A stretch of 50,220 bases of DNA from NCBI RefSeq assembly GCF_900218065.1, contig NZ_OBMU01000002.1:1-50220 (forward strand), written 5' to 3'. Shown here one piece after another: positions 8,158 through 17,020 of the stretch. The number at the start of each line of letters is the position of its first letter. The stretch's first letter is position 1. The notes under the pieces are model-generated. The model searched no databases and had not been told where the DNA came from. It saw nothing but the letters and a program-made list of their open reading frames with translations. A program made the position numbers and the translations under genes. Source of the DNA: Novosphingobium sp. Chol11 (lineage in GTDB: Bacteria; Pseudomonadota; Alphaproteobacteria; Sphingomonadales; Sphingomonadaceae).

Positions 8158-9579
8158 ATGCGTAACCGATCCGCCATTGCCTTCATCCTCCTGCTGGCCA
8201 CGGCCTGTACCGCTGGCCCCGACTATCGGGGGCCACAAGAGGCAGCCCCTCCCCCGCCGCCAAACTTCGTCAGGGGCAGTGCGGACAGCACATCCGTTGA
8301 CGGTGCCAGCCCTTGGTGGACGAGCCTGGGCGATCCGGTTCTCAACCAGTTGATCGACCGCGCGCTGAGCGGCAATCCGCGTCTGGACGCTGCTGCCGCC
8401 CGTATCCGGCAGGCGCGCGCCACGCTTCGGCAAAGGCGGGCGGATGAATTGCCGACGATCAACGGATCAGCCATTTATGCAAAGGCGCGTTTACCCGGGC
8501 AGTCCGAGGACGGGGGCGCCACCACATTAGACCTTTACAATCTGGGTTTCGACGCGAGCTGGGAGCTGGATCTCTTCGGCGGCTCCCGCCGCGCGGTCGA
8601 GGCTAGCCGGGCCGATGTGGCGGCAAGCGAGGCAAGCCTGGAAGACGCGCGCGTCAGCCTGTCGGCGGAAGTGGCGCAAAGCTATGTCGATCTGCGGGAC
8701 CGGCAGCAGCGGCTTGCGCTGGGCGCAGAGGCCCTGGCCTTGCAGGATGAGGAAGTCGCCCTCACCCGGCAGCGGTTTGAGCGCGGGACGATTGCGCGCG
8801 GCGACTTGCTGCAACGGGAATCCGACAGGGACGGAGCGCGGGCGAGATTGGCGCCGATGCGGGCAGAAATCGATTCGCTGAAAGACAAGCTGGCGGTGCT
8901 AACCGGCGGCGCTCCGGGTTCACTCGACGGCATGTTGGATGCGCCGATGCCCCTACCTTTGCCGCCTGCGCAAGTCGCGGTCGGTGATCCAGCTGCGCTG
9001 TTGCAGCGTCGCCCCGACATCAGGGCAGCGGAACGCAAGCTGGCGGCGCAGACCGCGCGGATCGGCGTGGCGGACGCGGCGCGCTTTCCGCACATCAGTT
9101 TCCTCGGGCTGATCGGCCTCGGTGGATCATCGCCGGAAGATTTGGTCGACCTGGACAAGTTCACGGTGGCGGCGGTGCCGCGGATCAGCTGGTCTTTCCT
9201 CGACTTTGGCAAAGCGCGGGCGCGGATCAATGCGGCGGAGGCGCAGCGGGACGAGGCGGCGGCGGATTACCGGGCGGCCGTGCTGGGAGCGTTGCAGGAT
9301 GCGGAGGGATCGCTGGCGCGGTTCCAGCGGCAGCGCGAGAGCCTGGCGGATCTAGTGCGGGCGGAGCAACAGGGGAAAGCGGCGGCCGAACTTGCGCGGC
9401 AGCGGAGCGAGGCGGGGACGATTTCACGCATTAATTATCTGGAAAGCCGCCGTTCGCTTTTGAACGCTTCGCAGGCGCGGGTCCAGACGGCGGCGGCGTT
9501 GACCAGCAGCTTTATCAGTGTTGAAAAAGCTTTGGGGCTCGGTTGGCAGGGGGTGGGCACCGCTGAACCTTCTAAATAG
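8158..9579 (+). CDS. outer-membrane efflux lipoprotein, NodT/OprM family
   Basis: A 473-residue outer-membrane factor that forms the exit duct of the tripartite pump. The N-terminal signal with ATAC followed by TAGPDY indicates lipid attachment at Cys after cleavage. Two repeated alpha-helical hairpin/beta regions follow, each with the typical long Ala/Arg/Gln-rich helices, and near the end YLESRRSLLNASQARVQ as in the family. The ATG at 8158 is preferred; an in-frame TTG at 8146 overlaps the emrB stop and would add four residues. It is the last gene of the operon. Confidence 0.92.
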   Translation: MRNRSAIAFILLLATACTAGPDYRGPQEAAPPPPPNFVRGSADSTSVDGASPWWTSLGDPVLNQLIDRALSGNPRLDAAAARIRQARATLRQRRADELPTINGSAIYAKARLPGQSEDGGATTLDLYNLGFDASWELDLFGGSRRAVEASRADVAASEASLEDARVSLSAEVAQSYVDLRDRQQRLALGAEALALQDEEVALTRQRFERGTIARGDLLQRESDRDGARARLAPMRAEIDSLKDKLAVLTGGAPGSLDGMLDAPMPLPLPPAQVAVGDPAALLQRRPDIRAAERKLAAQTARIGVADAARFPHISFLGLIGLGGSSPEDLVDLDKFTVAAVPRISWSFLDFGKARARINAAEAQRDEAAADYRAAVLGALQDAEGSLARFQRQRESLADLVRAEQQGKAAAELARQRSEAGTISRINYLESRRSLLNASQARVQTAAALTSSFISVEKALGLGWQGVGTAEPSK

Positions 9580-9611
9580 TTGCGAATAAGAAACGAAATA
9601 GGAGAGTATGG

Positions 9612-10403
9612 ATGAACGCGAATTATGCGCGGGGTTGCCGTCGCCTGGAAGGCAAGGCCGTCGTGGTGGCGGGCGCCTCCACCGGCATTGGCCGGGGCAC
9701 GGCCTTGCGGCTGGCGGCGGAGGGCGCGACCGTCGCCGTGGCCGCGCCGGCGGGTGAAAAGGCAAAGATCGACAGCCTGGTCGAGGAGATCAACGCGATG
9801 GGCAGTCGGGCTGTTGGCTATGCATTCGATGCCACGGATGACGCGTCGGTCGCGGCGTTGATCGACGGCGCGGCGAGCAGCTTTGGCGGCATCGACGCGG
9901 TCCATGCCAATTTTGCTGACCTGCGCGTGCTGATGTCGGACAGCGATGCGCTCACCGTGACCGAAGAGGTGATGGAGCGCACGCTGGACGTCAATTTGAA
10001 GGGCATGCTGCGGATCACGCGCCATGCCGTGCCCAAGCTTCTGGAACGCGGAGGCGGCGCGATGATCTATACCTCGTCAGCAGCGGCCATCGCGGCGGAG
10101 CCGGTACGTCCCTGCTATGCTATGGCAAAGGCCGGGATCAACGCGCTGGTGCGTCATGTCGCAAGCGGCTGGGGCCAGCAGGGCATCCGGGCCAATGCGA
10201 TCATGCCGGGCCTGATCATCACGCCAGAGCTTCGCCAGACGATGCCGACCGATTTCCAGCAGGAGGTGCTGGCAAGGGGCCGGTCTCCGCGTCTGGGCGA
10301 AGTGGAGGATATCGCGGCGATGGTGGCGTTGCTTGTGAGCCAGGATGGCGAGTGGATCAGCGGCCAGTGCATTGCCGTGGATGGGGGATCGACGGTTAAT
10401 TAG
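9612..10403 (+). CDS. short-chain dehydrogenase/reductase with altered NNAG motif
   Basis: A 263-residue classical-length SDR oxidising or reducing a hydroxyl/keto group with NAD(P). The coenzyme motif GASTGIG is at residues 21-27, the catalytic Ser in MIYTSSAA, and the Tyr-x3-Lys in CYAMAKAG. The usual NNAG stretch after strand 4 is replaced by HANFAD, which is rare in active members. A GGAGAG site precedes the ATG. It stands alone 32 bases after the efflux operon and converges on TonB receptor 1 across a large inverted repeat. The substrate is unknown; a hydroxysteroid is plausible. Confidence 0.88.
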   Translation: MNANYARGCRRLEGKAVVVAGASTGIGRGTALRLAAEGATVAVAAPAGEKAKIDSLVEEINAMGSRAVGYAFDATDDASVAALIDGAASSFGGIDAVHANFADLRVLMSDSDALTVTEEVMERTLDVNLKGMLRITRHAVPKLLERGGGAMIYTSSAAAIAAEPVRPCYAMAKAGINALVRHVASGWGQQGIRANAIMPGLIITPELRQTMPTDFQQEVLARGRSPRLGEVEDIAAMVALLVSQDGEWISGQCIAVDGGSTVN

Positions 10404-10423
10404 ACGTCGACTCCGGTAGATGC

Positions 10424-10558
10424 CATTCCCCCTCCCGCAGGCGGGAGGGGGTCAGGGGGTGGGTTAGCGCCACCTCGGACTTGTTCTTCAAAGGCTTGCG
10501 TCGAAGCTCGCTTCGCTCGCGCTCACCCCTAACCCCTCCCGCCTGCGGAAGGGGAATG
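10424..10558. repeat. large inverted repeat between convergent genes
   Basis: CATTCCCCCTCCCGCAGGCGG at the left and its near reverse complement CCGCCTGCGGAAGGGGAATG at the right enclose about 80 bases; inner parts GGGTTAG and CTAACCC also pair. It fills the gap between the convergent SDR and TonB receptor genes and may end transcription from both sides. Such elements are common in sphingomonad intergenic DNA. Confidence 0.65.
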
Positions 10559-10568
10559 TTGGGGGTGA

Positions 10569-12953
10569 TCAGAAGGCGATCTTGGCGTCGATGCCGTAGG
10601 AGATCGGCTTGTTGAACGTCGCACCGGCAAAACCCAGGGCACCGAAGTCGATGCCGTAGACCAGACGCTGCTGGTTCAGCAGATTGTCGCCCCAGACGCC
10701 TACGTCGAGCTTGCCGCTGCCAAGGTCGATGCCTTCCACAGACAGGCGTGCCTTGACGTTGGTCTGGCTGGGCGAGACGATCTGTTCGTTGAACGGCGCG
10801 GTGTTGTCGAGCGCGTTGAAGTAGATCTTCGAGCGGTAGGAATAGTCGCCACGCAGACGGACTAGCGTGTCGCCGCCGCCGATCGGGTGCGAATATTCAG
10901 CGCCGACATGGACGTTCCACTTTGGCGTGTAGAGCGGTCGTGCCTCGTCAGCGACATCGAGAACCGTGTTGGTGCCCGGATCGCGGAAGAGGAACGTCTT
11001 GTAGTTATGCTTCACATAGCCGACCGAACCGTCGATCTGGAAACCCTGGAACGGCGCTGCGGTCAGTTCCGCTTCGAAGCCCGACAGGCGCACCTTACCC
11101 GCGTTCACGATCAACGAGGTGGCGCCGCCGCTGCCCGCGGCGAACTGCTGGACCTGAAGATCATCATAGTCCGTCATGTAACCAGCGAGGTTCAGGCGCA
11201 GGCGGTTGTCGAACCACTGCGACTTGATACCGGCCTCGTAAGAGGTGGCTTTTTCCGGATCGAAGCCGTTGATGGTGCCGCCGCGCGGGTTGATGCCGCC
11301 CGAACGATAGCCGGTCGAAACGCGGCCATAGAGCATCACGTCATCCATGACCTCATAGGACACCGACGCCAGCCAGGAGAAATTGTCGAAGCTGCGGCGG
11401 CCACGCTGCACGGGGAAAACATCCCCCGCGAGATAGATGGTCTTGTCGTCAGCGGTATGGCGGCCACCGAGGGTCACTTCGAGCTTCTCGTCCAGCGAGG
11501 CAGGCTTCCAGCTCACCTGACCGAAGAGCGCCATCGACTGCGACGTGCCGCCGAAGGCCTGAACGGGCGTCGCATTGATGCCGACCGTTGCGAGGCCGGG
11601 GTTGGCCGCCGCTACTGCGGCACCCGTGCCGACGGGGAAGCCGTAGAAATCAAGGGCAGCAGGCGGCGCCAAAATCGTCAATGCCTGCTGGTTATATTCC
11701 GACGATTTTTCGTAGAAATAATACATGCCGAGCAGGTAGTTGAAGTCGCCGACCTTACCGAGCGCCTGGAATTCCTGGCTGAACTGCCACTGTTTCTGCG
11801 GTGCATTGTTCCCGGTGTAGGGAACGACATCCTGGACGGAAACCAGCGTCGGCGAGGTGAAGTCCACGACTGGACCACGCAGTACACCGTTACCCGACAG
11901 GTTCAGGATCGTGTCCTGGAAGAACTTGCGGTATCCGGTAATCGACTTCAGTGTCAGTTCCGGAATGGCGTCATAGTTGATGGTCAGTGCATGACCATGA
12001 ACGCGGGTCTTGCTGCCGTAACGGAAATCGCCATTGCGGTCGGTGAAGCCCGCCTGCTGGACCGTGCCCTGACGATCCGGGCTGACGAGGAACGGCGCGC
12101 CGCCGAAGCTGGGCGACTGCGAATAATAATCCTGCGCCTGTGGCGTCGCCGCGACGATCTGGAAGAAGGCAGGCGTGCCCTTCCGGTTGTCATAGTCGAA
12201 GCTGTAGTTGACCGTGACGTCGCCGAGGTCCGCCTGCAGGCCGATGGCGAGCGAGTCCGCGTTGAGCGAGCCGGGGTCCTGCCGGGCGGGCGTCAGGATA
12301 TTGTCCACGTAGCCGTCACCTTCACGATGCTGGTAGGCGATAGACGCCTTCAGCACGTCACCGAGGATATAGCCGGTGTCGAGGCGCGCGCGCGCGTACC
12401 ATTCGTTGAAGCGGCCGTAGCCAGCCTTGGCCGTGACGGCCATGTCATTGGCGGGCTTCTTGGTGATCAGCTGCAGCGCGCCGCCGATGGTGTTGCGGCC
12501 GAACAGCGTGCCCTGCGGACCGCGCAGAACTTCGATGCGCTCAAGGTCGATAAGGTCGAACACGGCACCAGCCGCGCGAGCGAGGTAGACGCCGTCGAGA
12601 TAGACGCCAACGCCCTGTTCCGACACGGCGGAAGGCTCGTTGTTGCCGATGCCGCGAATGTAGATGGTCGCGGCCGAAAGGCTGGACGGCTGCTGTTCGA
12701 TCGTGATGTTCGGCGCGAAGTTCGGCACGTCCGTCGGATCGGAGATATTCTGCCGTTCGATGAAGTCGCCGCTGAGCGCGGTCACAGCTACGGGAACGTC
12801 CTGCAGCGTTTCAGCGGAACGGCGCGCGGTCACGACAATGTCGCCCAGGCTCGTCGAAGGCTCCTGCGCGGCGGAAGACTGTTCCTGCGCGTTTGCGGAT
12901 ACGGAAAAAGGAACGAGAATTGCGGTGACGCCCGCAAGCAACATGGATTTCAT
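10569..12953 (-). CDS. TonB-dependent outer-membrane receptor 1
   Basis: A 794-residue outer-membrane receptor taking up a substrate with energy from TonB. A signal peptide ends in SANAQ; the TonB-box-like DIVVTARRSAETLQDVPVAV follows, then the plug domain with RIEVLRGPQGTLFGRNTIGG and a 22-strand barrel ending in Phe (DAKIAF). The ATG at 12953 has GGGAGGATAT directly before it; a TTG four codons upstream is unlikely. A 12-base motif at 13116-13127 lies in its 224-base leader and recurs before the BaiE-like gene. Steroid or bile-salt uptake is an inference from the neighbourhood. Confidence 0.93.
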   Translation of the reverse strand: MKSMLLAGVTAILVPFSVSANAQEQSSAAQEPSTSLGDIVVTARRSAETLQDVPVAVTALSGDFIERQNISDPTDVPNFAPNITIEQQPSSLSAATIYIRGIGNNEPSAVSEQGVGVYLDGVYLARAAGAVFDLIDLERIEVLRGPQGTLFGRNTIGGALQLITKKPANDMAVTAKAGYGRFNEWYARARLDTGYILGDVLKASIAYQHREGDGYVDNILTPARQDPGSLNADSLAIGLQADLGDVTVNYSFDYDNRKGTPAFFQIVAATPQAQDYYSQSPSFGGAPFLVSPDRQGTVQQAGFTDRNGDFRYGSKTRVHGHALTINYDAIPELTLKSITGYRKFFQDTILNLSGNGVLRGPVVDFTSPTLVSVQDVVPYTGNNAPQKQWQFSQEFQALGKVGDFNYLLGMYYFYEKSSEYNQQALTILAPPAALDFYGFPVGTGAAVAAANPGLATVGINATPVQAFGGTSQSMALFGQVSWKPASLDEKLEVTLGGRHTADDKTIYLAGDVFPVQRGRRSFDNFSWLASVSYEVMDDVMLYGRVSTGYRSGGINPRGGTINGFDPEKATSYEAGIKSQWFDNRLRLNLAGYMTDYDDLQVQQFAAGSGGATSLIVNAGKVRLSGFEAELTAAPFQGFQIDGSVGYVKHNYKTFLFRDPGTNTVLDVADEARPLYTPKWNVHVGAEYSHPIGGGDTLVRLRGDYSYRSKIYFNALDNTAPFNEQIVSPSQTNVKARLSVEGIDLGSGKLDVGVWGDNLLNQQRLVYGIDFGALGFAGATFNKPISYGIDAKIAF

Positions 12954-13115
12954 ATATCCTCCCAAACACAGTTGTTCTTCGTCAACAGTGCGGCATTTAT
13001 CGTTGTCGGCGCGCTTTACACCGGAAAAAGCGCCTGTTGAGCCCGAACATGAAGAAACATGTCCGATGCGGTTCCGTTAGTCGCAATTATCGCTTACATC
13101 AACCCGCTAGTTGCA

Positions 13116-13127
13116 ATCTGCGTAACA
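13116..13127 (-). promoter_or_regulatory. candidate regulatory motif TGTTACGCAGAT, site 2
   Basis: The 12-base sequence on the minus strand, upstream of TonB receptor 1, is identical to 34590-34601 upstream of the BaiE-like gene, in the same orientation to the downstream gene. GTTACGCA also occurs at 2871-2878. Confidence 0.35.
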
Positions 13128-13177
13128 TATAACGTTTATGTCTACGCTGTTGCATAATCCCAACAGTGAGTGGCTAC

Positions 13178-13783
13178 TCAGGAAGGCGAGCCCAGCAGTC
13201 GTGATGCGGGGGTTTCCGCGTGGCGGACGAGCAGCTTTTGAACGGAAAGACCCTGCGGGATGCTGGGGTCCTGCGATCCGGGCAGCCACAGCACTGCCTT
13301 CGCAGGGAAAGCCCTTTCGGTCCAATTGGTTGTGAAGTCGATGGATACGCCTGCCATGTCCTTGGCGAGGCTGCGCGCCCAATCAGTGACTGCGGAGCGC
13401 AAGTCGACATGTCCGGCACTGTCCTGAACCAGCAAGGCTGTGCGCAGGCCGTCAGTCGCCGCGCGCGGTCCGGAGGACAGGATTACTTCCTCCACGCCAG
13501 CGGGGGCGATCACGGATCGGTCCATGAAACGTTCTTCGTCGGCGGCCATGATTTCGCCCACTGGCCCCGCCATCAGCGCGGCGGCGGCTTCTATATCGTC
13601 AGACCAGAATTCGCTGATGGTGTCCCAGCCGAAGGCCTGCGTCCCGATGACATGGTTGCGCGCGTAGGCCGAAAAGGGGAAGTAGCCGATCGCCAGAGGA
13701 ACATGATGATCCTCATAATAAAGCTGGAAATCTTCACGGGTGCTGCCGGGCTTGTGCGCCAGGGCGCAGATGGATTTGGTCAT
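13178..13783 (-). CDS. EthD-domain protein
   Basis: A 201-residue protein with an N-terminal EthD (dimeric ferredoxin-like) domain: KPGSTREDFQLYYEDHHVPLA, then SEFWSDDIEAAAALM. The second half is not recognised. EthD proteins support P450 systems or act as small decarboxylases, cyclases or hydrolases, so no reaction can be assigned. Its start overlaps the MeaB stop by four bases (ATGA), making it the last gene of the mutase operon. That coupling suggests it handles the substrate or product of the mutase, which is unusual for this family. Confidence 0.8.
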   Translation of the reverse strand: MTKSICALAHKPGSTREDFQLYYEDHHVPLAIGYFPFSAYARNHVIGTQAFGWDTISEFWSDDIEAAAALMAGPVGEIMAADEERFMDRSVIAPAGVEEVILSSGPRAATDGLRTALLVQDSAGHVDLRSAVTDWARSLAKDMAGVSIDFTTNWTERAFPAKAVLWLPGSQDPSIPQGLSVQKLLVRHAETPASRLLGSPS

Positions 13784-14742
13784 GCTGCTGCACTCTTTCC
13801 AGATAGGGTGGCGACAATCTGCTCTGCCGCCGCGTAGGGATCAAGCTGCCGCGTTTCGACACGGTGCATGATGGCGTCGCCGCTTATGCTGACGGCGCGG
13901 TCGGCAAGCGCGTCGCGCACCAGCGAAAGAACTTGCTCGCGGGCGCGCATGCGGCTGCGGCTTATGAAGTCGCCATGGCCGTCCAGCCAGGCGCGGTGAG
14001 CGGCGATGGCGTCAACGATGGCATCCGCCCCCTCACCCTTTGCGGCCACGGCGCGCAGCAGGGGCACGTGCCAGCGCTGATCCGTGACCGTTTGCGCGCG
14101 AAGGTGGAGCATCAATTCCATCTGGCGGTGGGTCGCGTCATAGCCGTCCCGGTCGGCTTTATTGACGACGAAAATGTCGCCTGCCTCCATAAGGCCCGCC
14201 TTCACCGCCTGGATCTCGTCGCCAAGGCCAGGCACCGCGATGATGACGGTCGTGTGGGCGAGGTTCACGACATCAATCTCATCCTGACCCACGCCAACGG
14301 TTTCGACGAGGATGATGTCATAGCCCATGGCATCGAAGACGAGGCAGGCGTCATGGGTGGAGCGGGACAGGCCGCCCGCCTGACCCCGCGTGCCGAGCGA
14401 GCGGATGAAGACGCCCGGATCAAGCGCGTGACGGCTCATGCGGACGCGGTCGCCCAGGATGGCGCCCCCGGTAAAGGGACTGGAGGGATCGACGGCGATG
14501 ACGGCGACGCGCTGGCCACGTTTGCGCCATTCAGTGACGAGCGTATCGGTGAGAGTGGACTTGCCAGCGCCGGGCGGCCCGGTGACGCCCACCACCTGCG
14601 CTCGGCCCGTTTGCGGATAGACGGCAGCAAGCACCTCCGGCCCGCGCGGGTCGCGATCATCGAGCCAGCGGATGGCGCGCGCGCCTGCCGCGACTTCCCC
14701 GGCAAGAAGGCGGTTCGCGACATCCGCCGCGCGCTGCATCAT
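13780..14742 (-). CDS. meaB: MeaB/ArgK-type mutase-associated GTPase
   Basis: A 320-residue G3E P-loop GTPase that loads cobalamin onto, and protects, B12-dependent acyl-CoA mutases. The Walker A motif GPPGAGKST is at residues 55-63 (Lys61); ETVGVGQDEIDV is the switch-region segment and NKADRDG the base-recognition motif. The ATG at 14742 shares one base with the stop of the B12-binding subunit (TGATG), so they are translationally coupled; in-frame codons further upstream lie inside that gene. Position directly after both mutase subunits confirms the role. Confidence 0.95.
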   Translation of the reverse strand: MMQRAADVANRLLAGEVAAGARAIRWLDDRDPRGPEVLAAVYPQTGRAQVVGVTGPPGAGKSTLTDTLVTEWRKRGQRVAVIAVDPSSPFTGGAILGDRVRMSRHALDPGVFIRSLGTRGQAGGLSRSTHDACLVFDAMGYDIILVETVGVGQDEIDVVNLAHTTVIIAVPGLGDEIQAVKAGLMEAGDIFVVNKADRDGYDATHRQMELMLHLRAQTVTDQRWHVPLLRAVAAKGEGADAIVDAIAAHRAWLDGHGDFISRSRMRAREQVLSLVRDALADRAVSISGDAIMHRVETRQLDPYAAAEQIVATLSGKSAAA

Positions 14743-15167
14743 CAGGCGGCATCCTCCGCCAGCCGCTGCGCCCACCAGCTTTCGAGATAGGCGACGATGT
14801 CGCGCGTGTCCGAACCCATGGTGAAGATGCGATCAACGCCCGCCTGTTCGAGGATCGGCTTGTCCTCTTCGGGGATAACGCCGCCCGCAACGAGCAGCTT
14901 GTCACCCGCGCCCGCTTCGCGGAGCAGGCGGGCGAGCTTGGGCAGGCTGCGGGTATGACCGGCGGACAGGGTGGAGATGCCGACGACATCCACATCCTCC
15001 TGCACCGCGGCGGCGCAGACCATTTCCGGGGTTTGCTTGAGGCCGGTGAAGATCACTTCCATCCCCGCTTCTCGCAAGGCGTGGCCGATGACGGTGACGC
15101 CGACGGTGTGCGTGTCCATGCCAAGCTTGGCGAGCAGGACGCGCAAGGGGCGCTTGAATGTGGTCAT
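14742..15167 (-). CDS. B12-binding subunit of acyl-CoA mutase
   Basis: A 141-residue stand-alone cobalamin-binding domain, the small subunit of a split adenosylcobalamin-dependent acyl-CoA mutase. The DxHxxG motif is present as DTHTVG (Asp18, His20, Gly23), so His20 should be the lower cobalt ligand; the following GISTLSAGH and VAGGVIPEED match the other two nucleotide-loop motifs. Size and order resemble HcmB, IcmB and the C-terminal part of methylmalonyl-CoA mutase. It begins five bases after the large-subunit stop and overlaps meaB. Confidence 0.95.
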   Translation of the reverse strand: MTTFKRPLRVLLAKLGMDTHTVGVTVIGHALREAGMEVIFTGLKQTPEMVCAAAVQEDVDVVGISTLSAGHTRSLPKLARLLREAGAGDKLLVAGGVIPEEDKPILEQAGVDRIFTMGSDTRDIVAYLESWWAQRLAEDAA

Positions 15168-15172
15168 GCTGG

Positions 15173-16894
15173 TCAGATTCCCATCAACTGGCTGTCGGCG
15201 CTGTGGACGCCGAAGACGTCGCGCATCGCGTTGCAGATTTCGCCGTGCGTCGCGTAGAGTTTGACGGCTTCGAGGCAGGGCGGGACCATGTTCGCGCCGG
15301 TGCGGGCGGCGTCGCGCACCTTTTCCAACGCGGCATCGACGGCGGGCTGGTCGCGGCGGGCGCGCAGATCGCGAACCTTGCGGATCTGCTCCTCCTCCAT
15401 CGCTTCGTCGAGGCGGAAGATTTCGATCTCGCGCGCCTCATCCTCGCGGGTGAGGTGGTTGACGCCGACCCATTTGCGGCGGCCTTCCTCAATATCCTTG
15501 TTGCGCTCATATTGTTCGCGGCCGAGCGCGCGCTGGATATAGCCGGTCTCGATTGCTTTCAGCGCGCCGCCCATGGCGAAGACCTTCTCCATCTCCGCGA
15601 AGGCGGCGTCTTCCATCTGCTTGGTCAACGTCTCGACATAATAGGAGCCTGCGAGTGGATCGATCGTCTCGGCGACGCCGGTTTCATGGGCGACGATATG
15701 CTGGATCGCGGCGCCAACGCGGATTGCGTTTTCGGCTGGCAGGGCGTGGGCCTCGTCATAAAGCGGCGTCGTCATAGCCTCCCCTGCCCCGCCGAGCGCG
15801 CAGGCGGTCGCCATGATGCCGAGGCGGGCGATGTTGTTCAGCGGCTGCTGAAGGGTGAGCGCGATGGTGGTCGGCGACGTCATCATGCGGATCTTGAGCG
15901 CTTCGGGCTTCGACGCGCCGTAACGCTCCTTCATCAGCCGCGCCCAGCATTTGCGGAAGGCGCGCAGCTTGCAGACACCTTCGAAGAAATCCATGTCCAC
16001 ATTGACGACGAAGTGATTGATGTACGGCGCGACCGTGTCGATATCGAGCCCGCGTTCCAGCACCGCGTCGATATAGGCGCAGGCGATGGCGAGCGAATAG
16101 GCAATCTCCTGCACCGGGTTTGCCTTGGCGGGCTGAAGCTGGGCGGAAATGATCGAGATCGGCGCCCAATTGGGATGGTTGCGGATGATATATTCGATGC
16201 AGTCCGTCGCGATGCGCAATCCATGTTCGGGCGGATATATGTAGCGGCCGACGCAGGTATATTCGATCAAGATACCGTTCACGATGTGGAGGACGAAATC
16301 CTTGGGGTCCACGCCCTTCTTTTCCAGCGCGGCGATGATCATGGCTAGGTTGACCGGCTGCGGCGCGTTGCAGACGCTCATCAGATATCTGAGCTTGTCG
16401 AAGGGGAGGTCAAAGGCCTTTTCCAGATCTTCCAGGCTATCGAGCGCCATCCCTGCCCGGCCGACTTCGCCCTCCACGATGGGATCGTCACTGTCATAGC
16501 CATTGGTGGTGGCGAGATCATATTCGAGGATCAGGCCGGAGAGGCCTTGGTCCAGCATGTAGCGGGCGCGCTTCGCCCAATCCTCACCCTTGCCGAAGCC
16601 GGTGACCTGGGTCATTGTCCAGAAATCGGTGCGGTGGCCGTTGGGGCGGGTCGAACGGGTGTAGGGATATTCGCCGGGGAAGCCGAGATCTGCGCTGTAA
16701 TCGAAGCCTATCGCGTCGAGATCTGCGGGCGTGTAGAGCGGCTTGATCGGCCATTTGAGCGCCTGCGTCACGAACGGGTCGCGGCGCTCGGGGCGGTCGC
16801 CCATGGCGGGGCCGCGCGTTTCCTGCTGCCAGCGCGCTTCTTCCCGAGCGATCGGGTCTGTGGCAGGCGTGATGGGTCCGGTCGGGCGATTCAT
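15173..16894 (-). CDS. acyl-CoA mutase large subunit with unusual active site
   Basis: A 573-residue TIM-barrel subunit of a B12-dependent acyl-CoA mutase, which rearranges the carbon skeleton of an acyl-CoA by a radical route. Split architecture and length match isobutyryl-CoA and 2-hydroxyisobutyryl-CoA mutases. Gapless alignment with methylmalonyl-CoA mutase over the key region gives Val97 for Tyr89 (WTMTQV for WTIRQY), Val215 for Arg207 (EYTCVGRY), and Gln252 for catalytic His244 (SAQLQ for GYHMQ). Glu124 lies where 2-hydroxyisobutyryl-CoA mutase has Asp117. Reference residues are from memory. The substrate is therefore probably none of the known ones. The ATG at 16894 has AAGGAGAG upstream; a GTG at 16903 is the alternative. 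It is the first gene of the operon. Confidence 0.88.
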   Translation of the reverse strand: MNRPTGPITPATDPIAREEARWQQETRGPAMGDRPERRDPFVTQALKWPIKPLYTPADLDAIGFDYSADLGFPGEYPYTRSTRPNGHRTDFWTMTQVTGFGKGEDWAKRARYMLDQGLSGLILEYDLATTNGYDSDDPIVEGEVGRAGMALDSLEDLEKAFDLPFDKLRYLMSVCNAPQPVNLAMIIAALEKKGVDPKDFVLHIVNGILIEYTCVGRYIYPPEHGLRIATDCIEYIIRNHPNWAPISIISAQLQPAKANPVQEIAYSLAIACAYIDAVLERGLDIDTVAPYINHFVVNVDMDFFEGVCKLRAFRKCWARLMKERYGASKPEALKIRMMTSPTTIALTLQQPLNNIARLGIMATACALGGAGEAMTTPLYDEAHALPAENAIRVGAAIQHIVAHETGVAETIDPLAGSYYVETLTKQMEDAAFAEMEKVFAMGGALKAIETGYIQRALGREQYERNKDIEEGRRKWVGVNHLTREDEAREIEIFRLDEAMEEEQIRKVRDLRARRDQPAVDAALEKVRDAARTGANMVPPCLEAVKLYATHGEICNAMRDVFGVHSADSQLMGI

Positions 16895-16975
16895 GGGGGG
16901 CACTCTCCTTGGCCGTAATGCTATGCAGCGGCCGAGGGCGCGCTCAAGCTTCGCCGGAGCGAGTGCGCATGATTG

Positions 16976-17008
16976 TCACATGATCTCGTAATATATCGCG
17001 CGATGTGA
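16976..17008. promoter_or_regulatory. inverted repeat in divergent mutase-AraC promoter region
   Basis: TCACAT (16976-16981) and ATGTGA (17003-17008) flank 21 bases containing the palindrome ATCGCGCGAT. The site lies between the divergent mutase operon and the first AraC gene, a likely place for control of both. It is short, so moderate doubt remains. Confidence 0.3.
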
Positions 17009-17020
17009 TAAGCGGCGCCC

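Noticed and set aside
10424..10558. Insertion sequence remnant
   Set aside because: The inverted repeat has no transposase fragment or target duplication; an intergenic repeat or two-way terminator explains it.
10887..13040. A 717-codon open frame antisense to TonB receptor 1
   Set aside because: It mirrors the receptor codons in a high-GC gene and shows no domain; the receptor on the other strand is unmistakable.
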